The position numbers and the translations under genes are program-made. The notes beneath the pieces were generated by a model. The model made no database searches. It was not told where the DNA came from and saw only the letters and a program-made list of their open reading frames with translations. Shown here in pieces: positions 7,779 to 16,949 of a stretch of DNA of 64,000 bases. This stretch comes from Sedimentitalea sp042687825 (lineage in GTDB: Bacteria; Pseudomonadota; Alphaproteobacteria; Rhodobacterales; Rhodobacteraceae). The number at the start of each line of letters is the position of its first letter. Position 1 is the stretch's first letter. Location of the stretch: positions 62,001 through 126,000 of the forward strand of contig NZ_JBHUQE010000004.1 in assembly GCF_042687825.1 (NCBI RefSeq), given 5' to 3'.

Positions 7779-8096
7779 TTATTCGGTCTCGCTCAGAATC
7801 TGCTCTTTGGCGACGGGCATCAGTTCGTCCATCTTGGCGCGGATGGCGTTCTCGTCTGCCTTGTCGCCCAGATCGGCGGCCAGCTTACGCACCACGTCCT
7901 CGTGCCCGGCCTCTTCGAAATCCGCCAGAACCACCGATTTGGCATAGGCCTCGGCGGTATCCCCGGTCTTGCCCAGCAGCCCGGCGGCCCAGAGGCCAGT
8001 CAACCGGTTGCGGCGGGCAATCGCCTTGAACTGCATTTCCTCGTCATGGGCGAATTTCGCTTCGAATGCATGTTCGCGGTCATCGAATGTCGTCAT
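7779..8096 (-). CDS. F1-ATPase inhibitor zeta subunit (DUF1476)
   Basis: Small helical protein of 105 residues beginning MTTFDDREHAFEAKFAHDEEMQFKAIARRN. This is the DUF1476 pattern of the alphaproteobacterial ATP-synthase zeta subunit first described in Paracoccus. In that family the N-terminal segment enters the F1 rotor and blocks ATP hydrolysis. The WAAGLLGKTG segment is well conserved. The ATG at 8096 is chosen because AAAGGG lies nine bases upstream, whereas it abuts the alternative ATG at 8105. The gene is monocistronic between its own promoter and terminator. Confidence 0.9.
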   Translation of the reverse strand: MTTFDDREHAFEAKFAHDEEMQFKAIARRNRLTGLWAAGLLGKTGDTAEAYAKSVVLADFEEAGHEDVVRKLAADLGDKADENAIRAKMDELMPVAKEQILSETE

Positions 8097-8133
8097 AAGT
8101 GCCATCCCTTTGGATTTGTCCAATTCAACAAAA

Positions 8134-8162
8134 GATATGTACGCGCGGGTTGCGGCGTGCAA
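8134..8162 (-). promoter_or_regulatory. Promoter of the zeta-subunit gene
   Basis: On the minus strand TTGCAC, a 17-base spacer and CATATC precede the start codon by about 38 bases. Spacing and -35 are good; the -10 is imperfect. Confidence 0.5.
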
Positions 8163-8265
8163 GGGCAGATTTATGCGGCATAGCCGCCCATTTGTCGGGA
8201 ATTGCAGATGAATGCGGCACGGCCCCCGTCGCGGCCCTTGGCCGCATTCCATATGCCGGGTTCGC

Positions 8266-8294
8266 TTGCGGCACATCGGCCCTTGCACTATAGC
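8266..8294 (+). promoter_or_regulatory. Promoter of purC
   Basis: TTGCGG, a 17-base spacer and TATAGC lie about 50 bases before the purC ATG. This is a strong match to a Rhodobacterales housekeeping promoter. Confidence 0.6.
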
Positions 8295-8346
8295 AGCGAA
8301 ACAGGGTCGGGATTCATCCGGACTGGTCATTCCTGAAAGGTCGTCC

Positions 8347-9108
8347 ATGGCGCGTCGCAAGAAAATCTACGAAGGCAAAGCCAAAATCCTGTATGAAGGC
8401 CCGGAACCTGGCACCATCGTGCAATATTTCAAGGATGACGCTACCGCCTTCAACGCCCAGAAAAAGGACGTGATCGACGGCAAGGGCGTGCTGAACAACC
8501 GCCTCAGCGAATTCTTCATGACCGGGTTGAACGCGATCGGGGTGCCGACTCACTTTATCAAGCGGCTGAACATGCGCGAACAGCTGGTGCGCAGCTGCGA
8601 GATCGTGCCGCTGGAAGTGATCGTGCGCAACTATGCGGCGGGCACCCTGTCGACCCGGCTGGGCATCGACGAGGGCACGCAGCTGCCGCGGCCGATCGTC
8701 GAATACTGTTACAAGGACGATGCTTTGGGCGACCCGCTGGTCACCGAAGAGCATATCGCCGCCTTCGGCTGGGCCAGCCAGCAGGACATGGACGACATTC
8801 TCAGCCTGGCGCTGCGGGTCAACGATTTCATGTCCGGCCTGATGCTGGCCGTCGGCATCCGGCTGGTGGATTTCAAGATCGAGATCGGCCGGGTCTATGA
8901 CGGCGACTTTCAGCGGCTGATCGTCGCCGACGAGATCAGTCCGGACAGCTGCCGGCTGTGGGATATCGAGACCGGGCAGAAACTGGACAAGGACGTGTTC
9001 CGCCGCGATCTGGGCGACCTGGCGGATGCCTACTCCGAAGTGGCGCGCCGGCTGGGTGTCCTACCCAAGAACAACGGATCGGTCACCAAGCCGACATTGA
9101 TCAACTGA
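8347..9108 (+). CDS. purC: SAICAR synthetase
   Basis: Phosphoribosylaminoimidazole-succinocarboxamide synthase: joins aspartate to CAIR with ATP in de novo purine synthesis. The 253-residue protein starts MARRKKIYEGKAKILYEGPEPG, the normal PurC N-terminus, so the longer upstream open frame is rejected. The signatures LEVIVRNYAAGTLSTRLG and LVDFKIEIGRVYDG (with DEISPDSCRLWD) are present. It leads a purC-purS-purQ cluster, with an 85-base gap to purS. Confidence 0.97.
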   Translation: MARRKKIYEGKAKILYEGPEPGTIVQYFKDDATAFNAQKKDVIDGKGVLNNRLSEFFMTGLNAIGVPTHFIKRLNMREQLVRSCEIVPLEVIVRNYAAGTLSTRLGIDEGTQLPRPIVEYCYKDDALGDPLVTEEHIAAFGWASQQDMDDILSLALRVNDFMSGLMLAVGIRLVDFKIEIGRVYDGDFQRLIVADEISPDSCRLWDIETGQKLDKDVFRRDLGDLADAYSEVARRLGVLPKNNGSVTKPTLIN

Positions 9109-9193
9109 CGCACCGGCGCCCGGTACACGCGCGCCAAAGATTGAGACCCCAAGAAAATCCGTGGCGGCGGCGCCACGTTCAGAGGATGAAGAG

Positions 9194-9424
9194 ATGAAGG
9201 CACGGGTGCATGTAATGCTGAAGAACGGGGTTCTGGACCCGCAGGGCGAGGCCGTGCGCCATGCGCTGGGGGCGATGGGCTTTGACGGCGTGAATTCCGT
9301 GCGCCAGGGCAAGGTGATCGAACTGGACCTGGCCGAGGGCACCAGCGAGAGCGACGTGACGGCGATGTGCGAAAAGCTGCTGGCGAACACGGTGATCGAG
9401 TCCTACACGGTGGATATGGGCTGA
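9194..9424 (+). CDS. purS: FGAM synthetase subunit PurS
   Basis: Small subunit of the three-part phosphoribosylformylglycinamidine synthase, where it helps carry ammonia from PurQ to PurL. The protein has 76 residues and reads MKARVHVMLKNGVLDPQGEA at the start, the usual PurS N-terminus. The ATG at 9194 has AGAGGATGAAG before it. Its TGA overlaps the purQ ATG by one base. PurL itself is not in the window. Confidence 0.96.
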   Translation: MKARVHVMLKNGVLDPQGEAVRHALGAMGFDGVNSVRQGKVIELDLAEGTSESDVTAMCEKLLANTVIESYTVDMG

Positions 9425-10092
9425 TGCGTGCTGCGGTCATCGTCTTTCCGGGTTCGAATTGCGACCGCGATCTGGCGGTGGCGTTCCAGGCGGCCGGGTT
9501 TCAGGTCTCGATGGTCTGGCACAAGGACACCCAGCTGCCCGACAATGTGGATATCGTCGGCGTGCCTGGCGGGTTCTCTTATGGCGACTATCTGCGCTGC
9601 GGCGCCATTGCGGCGCAGTCGCCGATTTGCCGCGCCCTCAGGGCCCATGCGGATCGCGGCGGCTATGCGATCGGTATCTGCAACGGCTTTCAGGTTCTCA
9701 CCGAGACCGGTATTCTGCCCGGTGCGCTGCTGCGCAATGCGGGGTTGAAGTATCTGTGCAAAACCGTTGATCTGAAAGTGGAAAGCAGCGACAGCGCCTT
9801 TACGGCCCAATACAAGACCGGGGATGTGATTGGCGTTCCGATTGCGCATCATGACGGCAATTACTTTGCCGATGAGGCCACGCTGGCAGCGCTGCGCGAT
9901 CAGGATCGGGTGGCGTTTTCCTATGTCGAAAACCCCAACGGAGCGGCGGATGACATCGCCGGAATCCTGTCGGAAAACCGCCGCGTGCTGGGCATGATGC
10001 CGCATCCGGAACGGGCCGTGGATGCCGGACATGGCGGCACGGACGGCGTGGCAATGTTTCGCGGACTGGCCGGCGTTTTGATGCCGGCGTGA
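9424..10092 (+). CDS. purQ: FGAM synthetase glutaminase subunit PurQ
   Basis: Glutamine amidotransferase that supplies ammonia for the fourth step of purine synthesis. The 222-residue protein has the class I triad: nucleophile Cys in GGYAIGICNGFQVLTE and the His-Glu pair in MMPHPERAVD. The start overlaps the purS stop (TGATG), indicating translational coupling. The N-terminus MRAAVIVFPGSNCDRDL is canonical. Confidence 0.97.
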   Translation: MRAAVIVFPGSNCDRDLAVAFQAAGFQVSMVWHKDTQLPDNVDIVGVPGGFSYGDYLRCGAIAAQSPICRALRAHADRGGYAIGICNGFQVLTETGILPGALLRNAGLKYLCKTVDLKVESSDSAFTAQYKTGDVIGVPIAHHDGNYFADEATLAALRDQDRVAFSYVENPNGAADDIAGILSENRRVLGMMPHPERAVDAGHGGTDGVAMFRGLAGVLMPA

Positions 10093-10128
10093 CTTGAGCC
10101 GTATCCGATTGGCAAGTAGCCTGAAGGC

Positions 10129-11901
10129 ATGAAAATGCCCGTCACGCCAAAACCGCGGATCTCTGGCTGGCCCCGTTCGGACGGGATCAGCTGGCGGGTG
10201 CGGCTGGCGCTGGTGCTGCTGCTGGTGGTCGCCGCCGGCACGATCTGGGTGACCAACAGGCTGATGGCCGACCGGTTTACCGAAAGCACCCGCAACCGGG
10301 CCAGCCTGCGCCTGGCGTTGTACAGCGGCAATCTGCAGAGCGAATTGGGGCGTAACGCCATCGTGCCGCAATTGCTGGCCCGCGACCCGACGTTGATCGG
10401 GGCACTGAACTCGAACGATTTCAGCCAGTCTACCCAGCGGCTGATCTCGTTCGTCGAGGAGATCGGCGCCGCCTCGCTGATGCTGCTGGATATCGACGGA
10501 CGTACCGTGGCCTCGACCGACCGGAACCTTCTGGGGTCGCAACACCGCAACGAGGCCTATTTCTTTGAGGCGATCCGGGCCAACAACACCATCTTCTCCG
10601 TGATCGAGCGTGAATCCGGCGGCTATCGGTTCATCTATGCCCGGCGGCTGGAAAGCGGCGCCGACAAGCTGGGGGTGATCGTGGTCGAGGTCGACCTGCG
10701 GCAGTTCGAGCGCACCTGGGGTGGCATTTCCGACGCGGTGATGGTCACCGACAGCACCGGCCGGATCATTCTGTCCACCGAGTCGCGCTGGCGGGGCCTC
10801 AGCGAAGAGGACGCGCTGCGCCGCGAGACCCCGAAAGGCGCCATCGAACGCGCCATCCGGGCAACGGCCGACTGGACCGCGCTGCCGGCGGATGCCTATC
10901 TGCAGGGCGAGGCGGTGATGCGCACCGAACGGCGTATTCCGTTCCGCGGCTGGCGCATGACGTCTTTCACCACCTACAATTCGATCCGCGAGCGGGTGAA
11001 CGGAATCCTGGCGCTGGAGATCATGGGGTTTGCCATCCTGCTGGCCCTGGCCTTTTACGCGCTCAGCCGCCGCACGGCGCTGCGCATGGCGCTGTTTCAG
11101 CGTGAGTCGGTGGAATTGCGCGCATTGAACAAGCGTCTGCAGCGGGAAATCGCCGAGCGCGAACGGGTGCAGGAGACCCTGGCCGTGACCGAACAATCGC
11201 TGGCGCAATCCAGCAAACTGGCGGCCCTGGGCGAAATGTCGGCCGCTGTCAGCCACGAGTTGAACCAGCCTCTGGCGGCGATGAAGACCTATCTGGCCGG
11301 GGCACGGCTGCTGTTGCGGCGCAACCGGCCCGAAGAGGCGTTGTCCTCGTTTGGCCGGATCGACGATCTGATCGAGCGCATGGGCGCGATCACGCGGCAG
11401 CTGAAGTCCTATGCCCGCAAGGGCGGAGACAGCCTGGCGCCCGTCAACATAGGCGATGCACTGGCCTCGTCCCTGACGATGATGGAGCCGCAGCTGCGCC
11501 AGCGCCAGGTGCAGATTACCCGTATCCTTCCGGATCATCAGGTCTGGGTAATGGGGGATCGGCTGCGCATCGAACAGGTGATGGTGAACCTGTTGCGCAA
11601 TGCGCTGGACGCCACCAAATCGGTCAGCGATCCCGAGGTCGAGATCATTTTGGCTGCCGGTGAAACCGCCACCCTGACCGTGCGCGACAATGGCAGCGGG
11701 ATCGAGGATCTGGAGTCTCTGTTCGAGCCGTTCTATACCACCAAACGGCCTGGCGACGGCGTCGGACTGGGGCTGGCGATCTCTTCGGGCATCGTGAACG
11801 ATCTGGGCGGGCGGCTGACCGCGCGCAACGGCCGCGATGGCGGCGCGGTCTTTGAAATGCAGCTGCCGATATTGGAAGGCGATATCGCCGCAGCGGAATA
11901 G
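10129..11901 (+). CDS. dctB: Membrane sensor histidine kinase, DctB-like
   Basis: Sensor kinase of 590 residues. A first membrane helix (LALVLLLVVAAGTIWVTN, residues about 27-44) and a second (ILALEIMGFAILLALAFYAL, about 292-311) flank a periplasmic double-Cache-type sensor of about 245 residues. The coiled segment is followed by the phospho-acceptor H-box SAAVSHELNQPLAAMKTYL, the N-box NLLRNALDA and ATP-lid glycines DNGSGIEDLE and GVGLGLAISSGI. This is the DctB layout for sensing C4-dicarboxylates, but no dctPQM or dctA is nearby, so the ligand is unproven. The second ATG (10135) is better spaced from GAAGG and may be the true start. Confidence 0.85.
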   Translation: MKMPVTPKPRISGWPRSDGISWRVRLALVLLLVVAAGTIWVTNRLMADRFTESTRNRASLRLALYSGNLQSELGRNAIVPQLLARDPTLIGALNSNDFSQSTQRLISFVEEIGAASLMLLDIDGRTVASTDRNLLGSQHRNEAYFFEAIRANNTIFSVIERESGGYRFIYARRLESGADKLGVIVVEVDLRQFERTWGGISDAVMVTDSTGRIILSTESRWRGLSEEDALRRETPKGAIERAIRATADWTALPADAYLQGEAVMRTERRIPFRGWRMTSFTTYNSIRERVNGILALEIMGFAILLALAFYALSRRTALRMALFQRESVELRALNKRLQREIAERERVQETLAVTEQSLAQSSKLAALGEMSAAVSHELNQPLAAMKTYLAGARLLLRRNRPEEALSSFGRIDDLIERMGAITRQLKSYARKGGDSLAPVNIGDALASSLTMMEPQLRQRQVQITRILPDHQVWVMGDRLRIEQVMVNLLRNALDATKSVSDPEVEIILAAGETATLTVRDNGSGIEDLESLFEPFYTTKRPGDGVGLGLAISSGIVNDLGGRLTARNGRDGGAVFEMQLPILEGDIAAAE

Positions 11902-11917
11902 GGATGGGGGATGTGCG

Positions 11918-13252
11918 ATGGCACAGGCCATGAAGATTGCGATTGTGGACGACGAGCAGGACATGCGCCAGTCGATCAGCCAGTGGCTGGCGCTGTCCGG
12001 CTATGACACCGAGACTTTTGCCAGCGCCGAAGAGGCGCTGAAGGCGCTGGGGCCAGAATATCCGGGAATCGTGATTTCGGACATCCGGATGCCGGGCATG
12101 GACGGGATGCAGTTTCTGAAGAAACTGATGGGCACGGACAGTTCGCTGCCGGTGATCATGATCACCGGCCATGGCGACGTGCCGATGGCGGTCGAGGCAA
12201 TGCGCGTCGGGGCGTTCGATTTCCTGGAAAAACCGTTCAATCCGGACCGCATGTCGGAACTGGCCAAGCGCGCCACCAGTGCGCGACGTCTGGTGCTGGA
12301 CAACCGGGCGCTGCGGCGCGAACTGTCTGACGGCACCCAGTTGATGAACAAGCTGATTGGCGCCAGTCCGGTGATGGAGCGTCTGCGCGAGGATATTTTG
12401 GATCTGGGGCAGGCCGACGGGCATGTATTGATCGATGGCGAGACCGGCACCGGCAAGACGCTGGTGGCGCATGCGCTGCACGCCGTGGGCAGCCGTGCCG
12501 GCAAGAAATTCGTGCTGATCAGCTGTGCCGCCTACGAGGAAGAGGCCCTGGCCAAGCGCCTGTTCGGCCCGATGCAGCCCGAGGACGGACAGTTGCCGGC
12601 GATGGAAGAGGCGCGCGGCGGCACGCTGGTGCTGGAGGATATCGAGGCGCTGAGCGAGATGTTACAGGCCCGTCTTCTGAGCGTGATCAATGAACAGGGC
12701 ATGCCGGCGGAAACCCGGCTGGTGGCGATCAGCAACCTGCAGGAGGCCGGGCGCACCTGCGAAGATGCGTTGCGCCCCGATCTGTTCTATCGCCTGGCGG
12801 CGCTGCGTATCACGGTGCCGCCGCTGCGCCAGCGCGGCGAGGATATCCTGACCCTGTTCACGCGGCTGTCCGAGCAGTTCGCCGAGGAATATGGTTGTGA
12901 AACGCCGCAGGTTACCGCGCAGGAGGCGGCGCAGCTGCTGCAGGCGCCCTGGCCGGGCAATGTGCGCCAGTTGATCAACGTCGCCGAACGCGCGGTGCTG
13001 CAATCCCGACGCGGCAGCGGCACCATCGCGTCGCTGCTGATGTCCGACCACGAGGAAATGCAGCCGGTGATGACTACCGAGGGCAAGCCGCTGAAAGAAT
13101 ATGTCGAAGCGTTCGAACGCATGCTGATCGATAACACCATGCGGCGGCACAAGGGCTCGATCGCCGCTGTGATGGAAGAGCTGTGCCTGCCACGCCGCAC
13201 GTTGAACGAGAAGATGGCGAAATACGGGCTGCAACGGTCGGATTATCTATAG
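11918..13252 (+). CDS. dctD: DctD-like response regulator lacking the GAFTGA loop
   Basis: Response regulator of 444 residues, 16 bases after the kinase gene. The receiver domain (residues 1-120) has the acidic pocket IVDDEQD, phospho-Asp in VISDIRMPGMDG and the conserved Lys in FLEKPFNPD. The AAA+ domain keeps Walker A (GETGTGKT), Walker B-like GGTLVLEDIE and the FYRLAALRITVPPLRQR region. The stretch between KRLFG and EEARGGT is short and lacks GAFTGA, the loop that contacts sigma-54. The C-terminal Fis-type helix-turn-helix (GSIAAVMEELCLPRRTLNEKM) is intact. It may activate sigma-70 promoters, like Rhodobacter capsulatus NtrC. Confidence 0.86.
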   Translation: MAQAMKIAIVDDEQDMRQSISQWLALSGYDTETFASAEEALKALGPEYPGIVISDIRMPGMDGMQFLKKLMGTDSSLPVIMITGHGDVPMAVEAMRVGAFDFLEKPFNPDRMSELAKRATSARRLVLDNRALRRELSDGTQLMNKLIGASPVMERLREDILDLGQADGHVLIDGETGTGKTLVAHALHAVGSRAGKKFVLISCAAYEEEALAKRLFGPMQPEDGQLPAMEEARGGTLVLEDIEALSEMLQARLLSVINEQGMPAETRLVAISNLQEAGRTCEDALRPDLFYRLAALRITVPPLRQRGEDILTLFTRLSEQFAEEYGCETPQVTAQEAAQLLQAPWPGNVRQLINVAERAVLQSRRGSGTIASLLMSDHEEMQPVMTTEGKPLKEYVEAFERMLIDNTMRRHKGSIAAVMEELCLPRRTLNEKMAKYGLQRSDYL

Positions 13253-13772
13253 AATCACATTACACTCTATGCGTGTAAGCGCCGGCGTGACCCGATTTGC
13301 GCCTGCCACGGCCTGGAAATCCGCTGCTCATGGCCGAAAAAAACTTCGCACAGCAAGCAAATTAGCGCTGCCGCGCATTATGCCCATTGAATCCGGCGGT
13401 CTCCTGCCCTTATGTTGAACCCACGGACCTGGTGCCATCGCGCGTCAGAGGATCCGAAGTGAGTTTCGCTGTTCCAGACATGTGCAGACAGATGTTCCGC
13501 AGGACTGGGCAGACCGATTGGGTCCCGAAAGGGGCCGGTGTAGTGCCTTTGCCCAGAAGTCTCGGACAAAGGAATTGAATGGGCAGAGCCGGGACCGTCC
13601 CGGCCTGTCGGAGAAGAACCGCGATGACGCGCGCGCACGCTTTGAGCATACGGGCAGGGGGGTGGAACACCCGACCCTGCCGCGCCGCGTCTGACATCGC
13701 CCTGACAAGACACCATCCCAAGCGCGCGGGTCCGCCAGGACTGGCCCGGTTGCGATTGTGCACCAAGGACAC
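13253..13772 (+). other. 520-base gap: probable promoter and leader of rne
   Basis: No gene is supported here. The first part is AT-richer around 13330-13370, then GC-rich. A perfect inverted repeat GCCGGGAC-c-GTCCCGGC sits at 13588-13604, about 170 bases before the RNase E start. Long 5' leaders are used for RNase E autoregulation in other proteobacteria, so such a leader is plausible but not shown. I see no convincing -35/-10 pair. Confidence 0.4.
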
Positions 13773-16700
13773 ATGGCTAAGAAAATGCTTATCGATGCCA
13801 CCCACGCGGAGGAAACCCGCGTCGTGGTGGTCGACGGAAACAAGGTCGAGGAGTTCGATTTTGAATCCGAAAACAAACGTCAGCTTGCCGGCAATATCTA
13901 TCTAGCAAAAGTTACGCGGGTCGAACCCTCGTTGCAGGCCGCCTTTGTGGATTACGGCGGCAACCGCCACGGATTCCTGGCGTTTTCCGAGATACATCCG
14001 GATTATTATCAGATCCCGGTCGCCGACCGCGAAGCGCTGATGGAAGAAGAGCGCGCCTATGCCGAGGCGATCAAGGCGCGCGACGAGGAAGAAGAGCGAA
14101 AGCCGACCCGCGCGCGTCGTGGCTCGCGCGGACGCACCCGGACTCAGGCGGCGGATGCCGCGCCGGACGATGCCCGTGTGACCAAGGAGGTCGAGGCGGA
14201 AATCAACGGCATGGAAACCATCGACCTGTCCGCCGACGATCCGTCCGACAGTGATGAGTTGCAGGCCCCCGAAGGTGTTTCGCCGATGGAGCAGGTGGCC
14301 GAGACACCGGTCGCCGAACCCGTGGACGACGCTGACAAAGCCGGTGTCGAGCAGCCGGCCGAGGCGGCGATTGCTGACGCCCAGGACGCGTCGCCTGCCG
14401 GATCCGTGGAAACGCCCGCGCCCGACACAGCGGAAACGTCGGTGGATGCAGCAGCCGAGACCGGGGATGACACAGCGGCTGATGCCGCAGAAGCCGTCGC
14501 CGACAGCGGCGACGACGCGCATGCCGATGACGCAGGCGAGGACGACGCTGGCGACGATGACGCCGGCGAAGACGACGACGAGGACGACGCGGGCAACGAT
14601 GCCGCCGCCAAGGATGACAGCATCGAATTCGTCGCGGACGAAGACGACATCGAGGACATCCGCCCGCCACGCAAACCGCGACCGCGCCGCTACAAGATCC
14701 AGGAGGTGATCAAGGTCCGCCAGATCCTTTTGGTGCAGGTCGTCAAAGAAGAGCGCGGCAACAAGGGCGCAGCGCTGACCACCTATCTCAGCCTGGCCGG
14801 CCGCTATTGCGTGCTGATGCCCAACACCGCCCGGGGCGGCGGGATCAGCCGCAAGATCACCAATGCCGCGGATCGCAAGAAACTGAAGGAAATCGCCAGC
14901 GAGATCGATGTGCCCGGTGGCGCCGGACTGATCGTGCGCACCGCCGGGGCGAAACGCACCAAGGCCGAGATCAAGCGCGACTATGAATACCTGCAGCGCC
15001 TGTGGGAGCAGATCCGCGAATTGACCCTGAAGTCTATCGCGCCGGCCAAGATCTATGAAGAGGGCGACCTGATCAAACGCTCGATCCGCGACCTTTATAA
15101 CCGCGAGATCGACGAGGTTTTTGTCGAGGGCGAGCGCGGCTATCGCATCGCCAAGGACTTCATGAAGATGATCATGCCGTCCCATGCCAAGAACGTGAAG
15201 CAATACACCGACCCGATGCCGCTGTTCGCGCGCTATCAGGTGGAAAGCTATCTGGGCGCGATGTTCAACCCGACGGTGCAGTTGCGGTCTGGCGGTTATA
15301 TCGTGATCGGCGTGACCGAGGCGCTGGTGGCGGTCGACGTCAACTCGGGCCGCGCGACCAAGCAGGGCAGCATCGAGGAAACCGCGCTGAACACCAACCT
15401 TGAGGCGGCCGAAGAGGTGGCCCGGCAGTTGCGTCTGCGGGACCTCGCCGGTCTGATCGTGATCGATTTCATCGACATGGACGAGCGCAAGAACAACACC
15501 GCCGTCGAAAAGCGTCTGAAGGAACGGCTGAAAACCGACCGGGCGCGCATCCAGGTCGGGCGGATCTCGGGCTTTGGGCTGCTGGAAATGAGCCGTCAGC
15601 GTCTGCGTCCGGGCATGATCGAGGCGACGACCCAGCCCTGCGCGGTGTGTCATGGCACCGGTCTGATCCGGTCGGATGACAACATGGCGCTGTCGATCCT
15701 GCGCCAGGTCGAGGAAGAAGGCGTGCGCCGGCGCAGCCGCGAGGTGTTGGTCAAATGCCCGGTCAATATCGCTAATTTCCTGATGAACCAGAAACGCGAG
15801 CACGTGGCGCAGATCGAGTCGCGCTATGGCCTGTCGGTGCGGATCGAAGGCGACCCGCATCTGGTCAGCCCGGATTTCGCCATCGAGAAGTTCAAGACCG
15901 CTTCTCGCCGGGTGGCGGTTGCATCGGCGCCGGTTGTGTCGGTGGATACATCTCTGATGGACCAGATCGACGCCGATGAAAGCGCTGACGAACCCGAAAC
16001 CGTAAACGTAACCGTGACCGAGGCCGAAGAGGCGCCGGAAACCGTGGACGGCGCGGCCGAAACTCGGCCCAAGCGCAAGCGGCGCCGCCGGCGTCGGCGC
16101 GGCAAGCCCGGTGGCGCGGCCATCGAGAACGGGACCGAAGACGAAATGGCATCCGGCGATGCGGATGCAGCGGTCGAGGCAGCCGGGTCAGAGGCCGGCG
16201 GAACCGAACCGGACGGAACAGAAGCGGATGCCCAACCCTCGCCGGACGGCGCCGCCGCTGCCGCGCCCGAAGAGACAACGGCAGACCCGCAAGAGGACGA
16301 GGCGCCGGCCAAACCGCGCAAAAGTCGCTCGCGCTCGAAAAAGGCCGCCGACACGAAAACCGACGACGCCGGGCCGGAGACCGAGACCAAACCAGAGGAC
16401 AGCGTCGAGGCGGAAGCCGAGGATGCGCCGCGCAAGAAAACGGCCAAACCGACGCGGACCCGCAAGTCCAGGTCAAAATCAGCGGACAGTCCTGTGGAAC
16501 CCGTCGCCGAGTCGGCCACAGCGGAAACGACAGATCAGCCCGAACCGACCGCAGAGAAAACCGCGCTGGAACCCGCCGAGTCGGTCGCAGCCGAAGCGGC
16601 CGCTGGGGCAAATGCTGAACCCGCCGACACAGTCGCGGCAGAGGTGGTTGCGGCCCCCGTGGAACCGGCCCAGGCACATCCCGAGCCAGCAATGGCCGCC

Positions 16701-16889
16701 GCGCATCCGACCGAGACGGTGACGGCGGATAGCACCGTCGAAACCGCCGATCCCGCGATGGCAGAAGAGGCCGTGCCGGAAATGGCGGATGCGGGTGCCG
16801 AACAGGCGACACAGGATGTCGCGGTCGAGGCCGGCACGGCAGAGCCGCCCAAGCCCAAGCGGCGCGGTTGGTGGTCGCTGGGCAGCTGA
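13773..16889 (+). CDS. rne: Ribonuclease E/G family endoribonuclease
   Basis: Main mRNA-decay and rRNA-processing endonuclease, 1038 aa. The N-terminus MAKKMLIDATHAEETRVVVV and S1 segment LAKVTRVEPSLQAAFVDYGGNRHGFLAF are typical. The S1 domain is interrupted by an acidic low-complexity insertion (about residues 115-300), as in other alphaproteobacterial RNase E. The catalytic core has VAVDVNSGRA and IVIDFIDMDERKN with metal-binding aspartates; the zinc-link is CAVCHGTG. The tail after about residue 720 is a long Glu/Ala-rich region with an Arg-rich patch (PKRKRRRRRRRGK) for RNA or degradosome binding, ending in a conserved KRRGWW motif. AAGGAC precedes the ATG. Confidence 0.95.
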   Translation: MAKKMLIDATHAEETRVVVVDGNKVEEFDFESENKRQLAGNIYLAKVTRVEPSLQAAFVDYGGNRHGFLAFSEIHPDYYQIPVADREALMEEERAYAEAIKARDEEEERKPTRARRGSRGRTRTQAADAAPDDARVTKEVEAEINGMETIDLSADDPSDSDELQAPEGVSPMEQVAETPVAEPVDDADKAGVEQPAEAAIADAQDASPAGSVETPAPDTAETSVDAAAETGDDTAADAAEAVADSGDDAHADDAGEDDAGDDDAGEDDDEDDAGNDAAAKDDSIEFVADEDDIEDIRPPRKPRPRRYKIQEVIKVRQILLVQVVKEERGNKGAALTTYLSLAGRYCVLMPNTARGGGISRKITNAADRKKLKEIASEIDVPGGAGLIVRTAGAKRTKAEIKRDYEYLQRLWEQIRELTLKSIAPAKIYEEGDLIKRSIRDLYNREIDEVFVEGERGYRIAKDFMKMIMPSHAKNVKQYTDPMPLFARYQVESYLGAMFNPTVQLRSGGYIVIGVTEALVAVDVNSGRATKQGSIEETALNTNLEAAEEVARQLRLRDLAGLIVIDFIDMDERKNNTAVEKRLKERLKTDRARIQVGRISGFGLLEMSRQRLRPGMIEATTQPCAVCHGTGLIRSDDNMALSILRQVEEEGVRRRSREVLVKCPVNIANFLMNQKREHVAQIESRYGLSVRIEGDPHLVSPDFAIEKFKTASRRVAVASAPVVSVDTSLMDQIDADESADEPETVNVTVTEAEEAPETVDGAAETRPKRKRRRRRRRGKPGGAAIENGTEDEMASGDADAAVEAAGSEAGGTEPDGTEADAQPSPDGAAAAAPEETTADPQEDEAPAKPRKSRSRSKKAADTKTDDAGPETETKPEDSVEAEAEDAPRKKTAKPTRTRKSRSKSADSPVEPVAESATAETTDQPEPTAEKTALEPAESVAAEAAAGANAEPADTVAAEVVAAPVEPAQAHPEPAMAAAHPTETVTADSTVETADPAMAEEAVPEMADAGAEQATQDVAVEAGTAEPPKPKRRGWWSLGS

Positions 16890-16920
16890 CCCGGTTGAAC
16901 CGATCAGACGAACGAACCGG

Positions 16921-16949
16921 AAAGGCGGGCTTGCGGGTCCGCCTTTTTC
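16921..16949 (+). terminator. Rho-independent terminator of rne
   Basis: AAAGGCGG and CCGCCTTT form an 8-base-pair stem with a 10-base loop, followed by TTTCT. It lies 32 bases after the rne stop and touches the stop codon of the convergent TusA-like gene. Confidence 0.85.

Noticed and set aside
9403..11964. Open frame of 853 codons on the minus strand
   Set aside because: It covers purQ, dctB and the start of dctD, whose products carry clear family motifs. Long antisense frames are common in GC-rich DNA; its translation is His/Gln/Arg-rich with no known motif.
14500..14650. Repetitive GAC/GAG-rich stretch as a tandem repeat or foreign insert
   Set aside because: It is in frame within rne and codes for the acidic linker found in this family; unit lengths are irregular.
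13902..15860. Open frame of 652 codons on the minus strand over rne
   Set aside because: Shadow of the RNase E core and its acidic insertion; the translated text is repetitive Val/Leu/Arg without any domain.
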